Assembly (NCBI GenBank): GCA_021296025.1
Contig: JAGWBF010000073.1
Span: 3,614 to 11,297, forward strand
From: Dehalococcoidia bacterium
Lineage (GTDB): Bacteria; Chloroflexota; Dehalococcoidia; Lucifugimonadales; JAGWBF01
Direction: 5' to 3'
DNA length: 7,684 nucleotides
Part shown: piece after piece, positions 1 through 5,842 of the stretch
How the letters are laid out: each line of letters opens with the position of its first letter
How positions within the stretch are numbered: position 1 is the stretch's first letter
The notes under the pieces: model-generated
Told to the model about the DNA's origin: nothing
The model's database searches: none
The model's input: only the letters and a program-made list of their open reading frames with translations
Position numbers and translations under genes: made by a program

Positions 1-1055
1 AAGGGAACGGGATGCCAGCTATGGGCAGCCATAATGGCCGGAGTGGCATGATCCCCGGCGACGATGAACACGTCCGGCTTCAGCTGGAGTATTCTGGGTA
101 TGTAGGAGTCCAGCTCCTCCAGGGCTGCAACCTTTCCGGAGAAGCTGCCATCTTCACCGGCGGCATCCGACGGCTTGTAGTGAATGTAGAAGTAGTCATT
201 GCTGGCGTAGTGCTGATAGAGGGTGTCAACCTCTTCGGCGAAGGTACGACCGGTGCCGACCACCTCCATTCCTGCGATCGAAGCGAGGCCCCGGTACATG
301 GGATAAGAGGCAATGGCAATGGGAGAAAGTTTGTAGGAAGTCGCCATGGAAGGCAGATTGGGCGGGCCGGCGAACCCCCTGAGGAGCACCATGTTCGCTC
401 GTTCTTCATCCTTCAGGCTCTCCCGTGCCTGGGCCACGAACCGGTTGGCTACCTGGGCTGTCTTGGAGCCCTCGGGTGATGCGGGGAGGACATCCAAAGG
501 TGCCTCGCGGACTCGCTGGGGGTCTGTCTCGGTTACCTGGTCGCTCAGACCTTCTCCGCTCATGTGCAGTAGGAATCGATAGCCCTCAACCGGATACACC
601 CTGACGTCCGCTCCTTCGACGTTTATCTGGTCTAGCCTATGGCAAAGGGGCGCCGATACTTCGGTGGGGATGCGTCCGGCCCTGCGGTCCGACAGCAGCC
701 CCTGGGAATCTATGGTGCAGAAGTTACCCCTGGCGGCGACCTGACCTTGCTTAAGGTCTATTCCCACGCCGAGGGATTCCAGGGCGCCCCTGCCGATTTT
801 GTATTTCAGGGGGTCGTACCCGAAGAGGGCCAGGTGCCCCGGGCCGCTTCCGGGAGTCACTCCGGGAAGAACGGGCAAGGTGAGGCCGCAGGAGCTTATG
901 CCAGCAAGTTTGTCCAGGTTGGGTGTGTGGGCGGTCTCCAGCTCCGACAAGCGGGTCTCTCCATTGGGAAGTCCACCCAGACCATCGACCACCAGCATGA
1001 CGATTTTGGAAGGAGTGCTAACGCTGCACTCATCCAGCACTTCCGCGCCTATCAT
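1..1055 (-). CDS. apgM: 2,3-bisphosphoglycerate-independent phosphoglycerate mutase, archaeal type (C-terminus off the left edge)
   Basis: Interconverts 3-phosphoglycerate and 2-phosphoglycerate in cytoplasmic glycolysis/gluconeogenesis; belongs to the alkaline-phosphatase superfamily, is metal dependent and needs no 2,3-BPG cofactor. I read 351 residues from ATG at 1055 without a stop; family members are about 400 residues, so roughly the last 50 lie outside the window. Visible motifs: MLVVDGLGG with metal-ligand Asp24; TPGSGPGHLALFGYDP with the likely nucleophile Ser70; and near the edge VAGDHATP (Asp335, His336) followed by AHSWHPVP (His345, His348), the signature C-terminal metal-binding block of ApgM. 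The start is supported by a purine-rich AAAGGAAGG run 2 to 10 nt upstream. It follows pgk by 14 nt, so it is almost certainly cotranscribed and acts on Pgk's product. Family assignment is firm; only the C-terminal end is unseen. Confidence 0.95.
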   Translation of the reverse strand, partial: MIGAEVLDECSVSTPSKIVMLVVDGLGGLPNGETRLSELETAHTPNLDKLAGISSCGLTLPVLPGVTPGSGPGHLALFGYDPLKYKIGRGALESLGVGIDLKQGQVAARGNFCTIDSQGLLSDRRAGRIPTEVSAPLCHRLDQINVEGADVRVYPVEGYRFLLHMSGEGLSDQVTETDPQRVREAPLDVLPASPEGSKTAQVANRFVAQARESLKDEERANMVLLRGFAGPPNLPSMATSYKLSPIAIASYPMYRGLASIAGMEVVGTGRTFAEEVDTLYQHYASNDYFYIHYKPSDAAGEDGSFSGKVAALEELDSYIPRILQLKPDVFIVAGDHATPAIMAAHSWHPVP

Positions 1056-1069
1056 GGCCTTCCTTTCAG

Positions 1070-2263
1070 TTAAGCATCAGGTATGGCAGCCAGGCCGGGC
1101 AGTTCTTTCCCTTCGAGGAACTCCAGGGAGGCCCCGCCGCCGGTGGATACGTGGGCCATCCAATTCGCCAGATCCATCTCCTCCACAACCTCCGCCGTGG
1201 ACCCTCCTCCTACGATGACAACACCCTCGGAGCATGCCAGGCCGGAAGCTATCGTCCGTGTTCCCTGGGAAAAGGGGGCGTACTCGAACACACCCATCGG
1301 TCCGTTCCAAACGACAGTCTTGCACTCTTTCAGGCTAAGGGCGAAGGCTTCGGCGGTAGTTGGGCCGACGTCCATAACATGCCATCCGTCAGGCACTTTG
1401 TCCACGGACACACTCTTTATATTCTGTGCATCGCCCCCAAACTTGTCTGCCACTATCACATCGGTGGGCAGATGCACCGACATGCCTCGCCTTTCAGCCC
1501 TCTCCAGGATACGCCGGGCGAATCCAACATCGTCTTCATTGGCTTTGGAAGCTCCGGCAGAGTAGCCCTGCGCCTGGAGGAAGGCATTGGCCATGCCACC
1601 TCCTATAAAAAGCCTGTCCACCCTGGTCAGGAGGTTGTCCAGTACCCTTATCTTGTCCTCGACCTTTGCGCCGCCAAGCAGGGCGGCCAAGGGTCGGTCT
1701 GGGCTGCCTAGCACTTTCCCAAGCATCTTCACCTCCTGCTGGACCAGAATTCCAGCAGCAGTGGGTAACAGGTGAGGGACTCCCACGGTTGAAGCATGGG
1801 CCCTGTGAGCGACAGCAAAAGCATCCATCACAAAGAGGGCGGCTAAGCGGGCTAGACCACGGGAGAAGTCCGGGTCGTTTGCCTCCTCACCTGGGTGAAA
1901 CCGTAGGTTTTCCAGCACGAGAACATCTCCGCGGTCCAGGGAGGATATCGCATCTTCCACAGGGGGGCCGATGCAGTCACCGACACAAACGGCCTCCGTC
2001 CCCAGCATCAACGAAAGCTGCTCACCAACGGGTGCCATCCGCAAGCCTTCGACCACCTTGCCCTTGGGTCTGCCCAGGTGGGAGCAGATGATCGTGCGCG
2101 CCCCCTTGCTTCTCAGGTGGTCAATGGTCGGGAGGGATGCCTTGAGGCGATGGGTGTACTGGGCTAGGCCATCGATTCCCTGCTCGATGGGCACATTGAA
2201 ATCGACCCTTACGAGAACACGCGCACCTGTAACATCGATGTCATCCAGTCCCCGCTTTGCCAC
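1070..2263 (-). CDS. pgk: Phosphoglycerate kinase
   Basis: Transfers phosphate between 1,3-bisphosphoglycerate/ADP and 3-phosphoglycerate/ATP in the cytoplasm. I chose GTG at 2263, giving 397 residues, the normal family length. It sits 2 nt after the stop of the preceding gene and has GGAGG at 2274-2278, 10 nt upstream. The open frame extends to an ATG at 2347, but that extra 28-residue leader only re-reads the neighbour's 3' end out of frame. Motifs in order: VRVDFNVP (18-25), CSHLGRPKG (60-68), LENLRFHPGEE (117-127), DAFAVAHRAHAST (147-159), GGAKVEDKI (197-205), GGGMANAF (221-228), DVGPTTAEAF (298-307), VWNGPMGVFE (318-327), VGGGSTAEVV (351-360), STGGGASLEFL (373-383). The nucleotide-site motif is GGGST rather than the common GGGD(S/T), so Ser355 stands where many PGKs have Asp. 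All other landmarks are intact, so it should be active. Ends in TAA, 14 nt before apgM. Confidence 0.97.
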   Translation of the reverse strand: MAKRGLDDIDVTGARVLVRVDFNVPIEQGIDGLAQYTHRLKASLPTIDHLRSKGARTIICSHLGRPKGKVVEGLRMAPVGEQLSLMLGTEAVCVGDCIGPPVEDAISSLDRGDVLVLENLRFHPGEEANDPDFSRGLARLAALFVMDAFAVAHRAHASTVGVPHLLPTAAGILVQQEVKMLGKVLGSPDRPLAALLGGAKVEDKIRVLDNLLTRVDRLFIGGGMANAFLQAQGYSAGASKANEDDVGFARRILERAERRGMSVHLPTDVIVADKFGGDAQNIKSVSVDKVPDGWHVMDVGPTTAEAFALSLKECKTVVWNGPMGVFEYAPFSQGTRTIASGLACSEGVVIVGGGSTAEVVEEMDLANWMAHVSTGGGASLEFLEGKELPGLAAIPDA

Positions 2264-2265
2264 CG

Positions 2266-3288
2266 CTAAATGGCCTCCAAGGTTATGTGATGGGCGACAT
2301 CCCTCAGGCTTTGAGGGTCTCCCAGCATGGTCAGACTTGCTAGGCAACTTTCAGCCTGACTGTAGTGTCCTGCCGCAACCTCTAGAGACTGGCTCCTAGC
2401 ATCGACGCTATCCAATATAGCCAGAACACGGGCTATGTCGTCGGGTTCCAACACCCGCTTCCTGTAGATGTTGTCCAGCTCCCGGCTAGAGGCAGCATCG
2501 CCATTTCCCACTATGTGGACGACGGGGAATAGCTTCTTCTTGCCAAGAAGGCGGTCCGAAGGCTCACCATTTCCGTTCTTTGGCCACAGCATTTCGATAT
2601 CCTGGATGATGTGGACCGCCACACCCAGGCTGCGACCGAACTCCCTGAAGCCATTGATGGTTGCGGCGTCAGCATCAGCCGCCACGGCTCCCAGGGCGGC
2701 GCCACAGGACACAATGGCGCCGGTCTTGGAAGAAGCCATCTTCAGGTACAGGTCTGTGCTTATGTTGGCACGGTCTTGTAGAGACAGGTCCAGGTGCTGC
2801 CCTTCGCACAGCTCCAGGCAGCTTTGGTCCAGCAGGCGCAGCCCGTCGATAGTGCTCTCGACGGACAGGCCCTGGTCGGCTAGGTCCATGAGGCTGAGGC
2901 GGGCAAGGGCATGCATCCCGTCTCCGGCGTTGATGGCCTGCCCGGGACCCCAGAGCCACCACACTGACGGCCTTCCATCTCTTTGAGGACTTCCTGCCTG
3001 CACATCCTCATGGATCTGGATGAATCCGTCGACCAGTGCCATGCAAGCCGCTGATGGCAAAGCCTGCTCGAAGGTGCCGGTAAGGCTGGAGCAAACGGCT
3101 AGAGGCAGGGAGGCAAGATGCTGGCCTGCCGGAGGAGCGGTGGTGGGAGAGCCGCTTTCGTCAGCCCAGCCCATCTGGTAAGCCAGCACCTGGTAGAGGA
3201 TGCCCTCTTTTCCCTCCATGTTGCGGCGCAGCTTGGCTTGAAGGGCTGCCCCATACTCCCGCAGGGGGGTGTTGGATGTCGATGACAT
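2266..3288 (-). CDS. Polyprenyl-synthase family homologue with degenerate catalytic motifs
   Basis: A 340-residue protein of the trans-isoprenyl diphosphate synthase fold (all-helical enzymes that extend allylic diphosphates with IPP). The family is recognised from IHEDVQAGSPQRDGRP (92-107), WGPGQAINAGDG (113-124), CEGQHLDLSLQDR (161-173), the MASSKTGA block (K188, T189) and GKKKLFPVV (249-257). Key residues differ from active enzymes. The IPP-binding GKxxRP motif reads GQHLAS (55-60). The first Asp-rich motif, normally DDxxD, reads EDVQA (94-98). The following RRGRP is RDGRP. The second Asp-rich motif FQxxDD reads VHIIQD (225-230). One altered site could be tolerated, but this combination suggests a non-catalytic or regulatory partner subunit, or a changed activity (inference). 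The ATG at 3288 has GGAG 5 nt upstream. It lies 45 nt after the YrdC-type gene and 2 nt before pgk, apparently in one operon. No transmembrane segment is seen. Confidence 0.85.
   Translation of the reverse strand: MSSTSNTPLREYGAALQAKLRRNMEGKEGILYQVLAYQMGWADESGSPTTAPPAGQHLASLPLAVCSSLTGTFEQALPSAACMALVDGFIQIHEDVQAGSPQRDGRPSVWWLWGPGQAINAGDGMHALARLSLMDLADQGLSVESTIDGLRLLDQSCLELCEGQHLDLSLQDRANISTDLYLKMASSKTGAIVSCGAALGAVAADADAATINGFREFGRSLGVAVHIIQDIEMLWPKNGNGEPSDRLLGKKKLFPVVHIVGNGDAASSRELDNIYRKRVLEPDDIARVLAILDSVDARSQSLEVAAGHYSQAESCLASLTMLGDPQSLRDVAHHITLEAI
2274..2278 (-). promoter_or_regulatory. Ribosome binding site deciding the pgk start
   Basis: GGAGG on the minus strand lies 10 nt before GTG 2263, inside the last codons of the prenyl-synthase homologue. 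It supports GTG 2263 over the more distal ATG 2347 and implies that translation of the two genes is closely linked. Confidence 0.6.
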
Positions 3289-3333
3289 TCGGTCTCCGGA
3301 TGCGGAAAACTTACCTGGAGTTCACAGGCCGGA

Positions 3334-3963
3334 CTATCCGGCTGGTACCAGTGACAGATTGCACAGGGATTCGATGCATGAGATGTCCAGATCGCCAGCC
3401 CGCACTAGGGTGGGAGTCTTGGTGGTAAGGTCGAGCACTGTGGATGCCGTGCCCGAGGGCGCAGGCCCCTCTTCAACTACATAGTCCACACGGCCGTCTA
3501 ACGCCTGTTCGACTTCCTGCCAGGAAGACGGATCGGCCCCTCCGCTTATGTTGGCGCTGGTGCCTGTAACGGGGCCCCCGAAGCCCTCGATCATAGCCAG
3601 GGCAACCGGGTGGTTAGGCATCCTCACCCCCAGGGTGTCCCTTCCCCCGCTGACAAGGTCAGGGACGTCTGGCGACCGTCTCAGGATGATAGTGAGGGGG
3701 CCTGGCCAGAAGCTGGCGGCCAGTTCCGACGCGATGTCAGGGACTTCAATGGCTACCTTGGAGAGGTCGTCTGGGGAGGCGATAAGCACCGGCATTGGCA
3801 TACCGGTGGGCCTTTCCTTGATGGTGAAGACCCGCTCGACTGCAGGGGTGCAGAAAACGTCGGCAGCCAGCCCATAAAGGGTGTCAGTGGGGAAAGCCAC
3901 CACGCCGCCGGAGCGTAGAACCTGGACTGCCCTTTCCGTTCCCCGGGAGCTAACAGCTTCCAT
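3334..3963 (-). CDS. Threonylcarbamoyl-AMP synthase, YrdC/Sua5 family (TsaC-like)
   Basis: Forms threonylcarbamoyl-AMP from threonine, bicarbonate and ATP, the first step of t6A modification at position 37 of ANN-decoding tRNAs. From ATG 3963 it has 209 residues, the size of a single YrdC domain (TsaC form) without the C-terminal Sua5 domain. Motifs: FPTDTLYGLA (24-33), IKERP (48-52), FWPGPLT (85-91), GVRMPNHP (112-119), TGTSANISGG (133-142), STVLDL (174-179). These match the ATP/threonine pocket and SxxN-type motif of the family. The frame opens further upstream to GTG 4026 (230 residues), but that codon falls inside a strong extended -10 element, and the added residues do not resemble the family, so I prefer 3963; no good Shine-Dalgarno is seen there. 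It is the first gene of the leftward operon. Stop is TAG. Function confidence is high; the tsaC/sua5 naming choice is uncertain. Confidence 0.92.
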   Translation of the reverse strand: MEAVSSRGTERAVQVLRSGGVVAFPTDTLYGLAADVFCTPAVERVFTIKERPTGMPMPVLIASPDDLSKVAIEVPDIASELAASFWPGPLTIILRRSPDVPDLVSGGRDTLGVRMPNHPVALAMIEGFGGPVTGTSANISGGADPSSWQEVEQALDGRVDYVVEEGPAPSGTASTVLDLTTKTPTLVRAGDLDISCIESLCNLSLVPAG

Positions 3964-3977
3964 CACCAGACTTGCCG

Positions 3978-4006
3978 TTGACCCCTTCCAGCCGATGAAA
4001 TAGGAT
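3978..4006 (+). promoter_or_regulatory. Candidate distal guaA promoter
   Basis: TTGACC (3978-3983), a 17-nt spacer and TAGGAT (4001-4006) match the sigma-70 consensus at five and four of six positions. It lies over the 5' end of the divergent yrdC gene and would give a guaA leader of roughly 59 nt. Consensus match only. Confidence 0.35.
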
Positions 4007-4009
4007 TCC

Positions 4010-4038
4010 TTGACCGAGTATAGCACAGGTGCTAAGCT
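4010..4038 (+). promoter_or_regulatory. Candidate proximal guaA promoter
   Basis: TTGACC (4010-4015), a 17-nt spacer and TAAGCT (4033-4038) preceded by TGC (extended -10). The -10 hexamer is weak (3/6), but the TGn and good -35 help. The -35 falls on the predicted start point of the leftward transcript, so the two promoters would interfere. The guaA leader would be about 27 nt. Confidence 0.4.
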
Positions 4039-4046
4039 TGGGTCGA
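4017..4046 (-). promoter_or_regulatory. Candidate promoter of the leftward operon (yrdC-prenyl synthase-pgk-apgM)
   Basis: On the minus strand, TGC-TATACT (4025 down to 4017) is an extended -10 with five of six consensus bases plus the TGn. TCGACC (4046-4041) lies 18 nt upstream as a 4/6 match to -35. Transcription would begin near 4010, leaving a leader of about 47 nt before ATG 3963. Prediction from consensus only. Confidence 0.5.
4021..4034. promoter_or_regulatory. 14-bp dyad in the divergent promoter region (possible operator)
   Basis: TAGCAC-AG-GTGCTA is a perfect inverted repeat with 6-bp arms and a 2-nt centre. It overlaps the extended -10 of the leftward promoter and the spacer/-10 edge of the proximal guaA promoter, so a dimeric regulator bound here could affect both operons. 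The half-site resembles part of the HrcA/CIRCE arm (TTAGCACTC), but the CIRCE 9-nt centre is absent. No regulator can be named. Confidence 0.35.
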
Positions 4047-4056
4047 ACCTTCAGGC

Positions 4057-4061
4057 GGAGG
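4057..4061 (+). promoter_or_regulatory. Ribosome binding site of guaA
   Basis: GGAGG lies 10 nt before GTG 4072. An in-frame TAA at 4033-4035 limits the frame upstream, and no ATG, GTG or TTG occurs in frame between 4072 and the conserved GuaA core, so this site and the GTG together fix the start. Confidence 0.65.
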
Positions 4062-4071
4062 TTGGGCGAGC

Positions 4072-5742
4072 GTGACGGAAGGCAGCAACCTTTCCCCCAG
4101 TCGGCGCATTTCTACCACGGGCGATGTCGAAGTTTCAACTTACCTTGGAATCGCCAGCGCTCAGAAGGGCACCGAATCAGAATCTGAACAGCCATCCGGG
4201 ACCATCGATGAAGGCGTCCTGATAGTTGACTTTGGCTCCCAGTACAGCCGACTCATCGCAAGGCGGGTCAGGGAGCTAAAGGTCTATTGCGAGATAGTAG
4301 CTCCGGATGCTTCCTGGGAGCAAGTCAGCCACACCAACCCAAGGGGAGTGATCCTTTCGGGTGGTCCTGCCAGTGTCTATGATGATGAAGCCCCTTTGGC
4401 TCCCCCGTGGGTGTACGAGCGCAACATACCAGTGCTGGGCATCTGCTACGGAATGCAGGTGCTGGCCCACCAGCTGGGAGGCCGGGTTATACCCGGCCAA
4501 AGGCGGGAGTACGGCCACGCCGTGCTGTACCAGAACATCCCCGATTCGGTGATCTTCGCCAACCTGCCCCCGGCCCTGCCGGTGTGGATGAGCCAGGGGG
4601 ACCAGATAGAGCAACTCCCCCCCGGATTTGCGTCGCTGGGTTACACAGACAACTCTCCCATAGCGGTAATGGGAAACGACAGCAAGATATTCGGCCTGCA
4701 GTTTCATCCCGAAGTGGTGCACACTGAGCAGGGGAAGGCCTTCTTGGAGAACTTCCTGTACAGGGTGTGCGGATGCAAGCCGACATGGACCTCTTCGAAT
4801 TTCGTCAACCGGGCCGTAGATTCCATTGCCGAGCAGGTAGGCGACGGCAAAGTCATCTGTGCCCTGTCCGGGGGCGTGGACTCCACCGTCACTGCTACCC
4901 TGGTGCATCAGGCCATAGGCAATCAGCTCACATGCATCTTCGTCAACAATGGCCTCCTTAGAAGGGAGGAATCCGAAAGGGTGCTGGGAGTCCTGGGTAG
5001 AAACCTCCAGTTGAACCTGGTCCATGTGAATGCTGAAGAACGCTTCTTGGGGCGTCTTACCGGGGTCATTGATCCGGAAGAGAAGCGAAAGCGAGTGGGC
5101 GAAGAGTTCATTAGGGTTTTTGAGGAAGCCGCTTCGGAATTGGAGGGCACCGAGTTCCTGGCCCAGGGCACGCTCTACCCGGATGTTATCGAAAGCAGGA
5201 CGTCCGAGAACAAGGCGGCCTCCAGGATTAAGACCCACCACAACGTTGGCGGGCTACCATCCAACATGAAGCTTAGACTTGTGGAACCCCTCAGGTATCT
5301 GTTCAAGGATGAGGTGCGGGATGTGGGTCTGGCCCTGGGGCTGCCGCCCGAGATGGTGAACCGCCAACCCTTCCCGGGGCCGGGGCTGTCCATAAGGATT
5401 ATCGGGGATGTTACCAAGGAGAAGCTGGAGATCCTCAGGGCCTGCGACTGGATCGTTATGGATGAGATCAAAGGCGCCAATCTTTATGACCAGCTTTGGC
5501 AGAGCTTCGCAGTGCTCACCGATAGTCGCAGCGTAGGAGTTATGGGCGACTTTCGCACTTATAGACACGTTGTTGCCATTCGCGCCGTGAACAGCGAGGA
5601 TGCCATGACCGCCGACTGGGTACGCCTTCCTTACGAGGTGCTGGCCAAGATATCCAACCGCATCGTCAACGAGGTTCCCGAGGTGAACAGGGTGGTGTAC
5701 GACATCACCGCCAAACCTCCCGGGACAATTGAGTGGGAGTAG
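4072..5742 (+). CDS. guaA: GMP synthase (glutamine-hydrolysing)
   Basis: Aminates XMP to GMP using glutamine and ATP in the cytoplasm, the last step of guanine nucleotide synthesis. The protein has 556 residues against a usual 510-525. Order: an N-terminal extension (1-48) rich in Ser, Thr and Glu; class I glutamine amidotransferase domain starting at VLIVDFGSQYS (49-59), with catalytic Cys125 in GICYGMQ and His212/Glu214 in FHPEV; ATP-pyrophosphatase domain with P-loop SGGVDST (266-272); and the C-terminal dimerisation/XMP-binding domain with RQPFPGPGLSIRI (431-443) and ending ITAKPPGTIEWE. All catalytic landmarks are intact. GTG 4072 is the only standard start available for this frame, so the extension appears to be translated. 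The gene is divergent from the yrdC operon and is followed after 100 nt by purD. Stop is TAG. Confidence 0.98.
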   Translation: MTEGSNLSPSRRISTTGDVEVSTYLGIASAQKGTESESEQPSGTIDEGVLIVDFGSQYSRLIARRVRELKVYCEIVAPDASWEQVSHTNPRGVILSGGPASVYDDEAPLAPPWVYERNIPVLGICYGMQVLAHQLGGRVIPGQRREYGHAVLYQNIPDSVIFANLPPALPVWMSQGDQIEQLPPGFASLGYTDNSPIAVMGNDSKIFGLQFHPEVVHTEQGKAFLENFLYRVCGCKPTWTSSNFVNRAVDSIAEQVGDGKVICALSGGVDSTVTATLVHQAIGNQLTCIFVNNGLLRREESERVLGVLGRNLQLNLVHVNAEERFLGRLTGVIDPEEKRKRVGEEFIRVFEEAASELEGTEFLAQGTLYPDVIESRTSENKAASRIKTHHNVGGLPSNMKLRLVEPLRYLFKDEVRDVGLALGLPPEMVNRQPFPGPGLSIRIIGDVTKEKLEILRACDWIVMDEIKGANLYDQLWQSFAVLTDSRSVGVMGDFRTYRHVVAIRAVNSEDAMTADWVRLPYEVLAKISNRIVNEVPEVNRVVYDITAKPPGTIEWE

Positions 5743-5830
5743 GTCCAGCGATTTCTGCGAAGGCGCACTTTGGAACCAATGATCCCTGGTCTGCTGGCCT
5801 CGTTCCTGCAGGCTGTCTTTCTGTATCCCT

Positions 5831-5835
5831 GGGAG
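5831..5835 (+). promoter_or_regulatory. Ribosome binding site deciding the purD start
   Basis: GGGAG lies 7 nt before ATG 5843 and only 4 nt before the adjacent in-frame GTG 5840. The spacing favours ATG 5843. The rest of the 100-nt guaA-purD gap (5743-5842) shows no convincing terminator or promoter. Confidence 0.5.
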
Positions 5836-5842
5836 CGGTGTG

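Noticed and set aside
12..1218. Several plus-strand open frames (12-479, 346-582, 639-1073, 799-1218)
   Set aside because: Antisense to apgM and the 3' end of pgk; the minus-strand apgM frame is continuous and carries the full set of family motifs.
2264..2347. Extending pgk upstream to ATG 2347
   Set aside because: Adds 28 residues foreign to PGK and overlaps the previous gene by 82 nt; GTG 2263 with GGAGG upstream gives the normal length.
3964..4026. Extending the YrdC protein upstream to GTG 4026
   Set aside because: The GTG lies in the predicted extended -10, has no ribosome site, and the added 21 residues do not resemble the family.
4021..4034. Dyad as an HrcA/CIRCE element
   Set aside because: CIRCE needs TTAGCACTC-N9-GAGTGCTAA; here the arms are shorter and the centre is only 2 nt.
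4276..5241. 321-codon minus-strand open frame inside guaA
   Set aside because: Lies wholly within a fully conserved guaA on the other strand; it is a by-product of GC-rich codon use and has no recognisable domain.
5770..5779. TTGG-AA-CCAA small inverted repeat after guaA as a terminator
   Set aside because: The stem is only 4 bp and no T-run follows; transcription into purD is expected.
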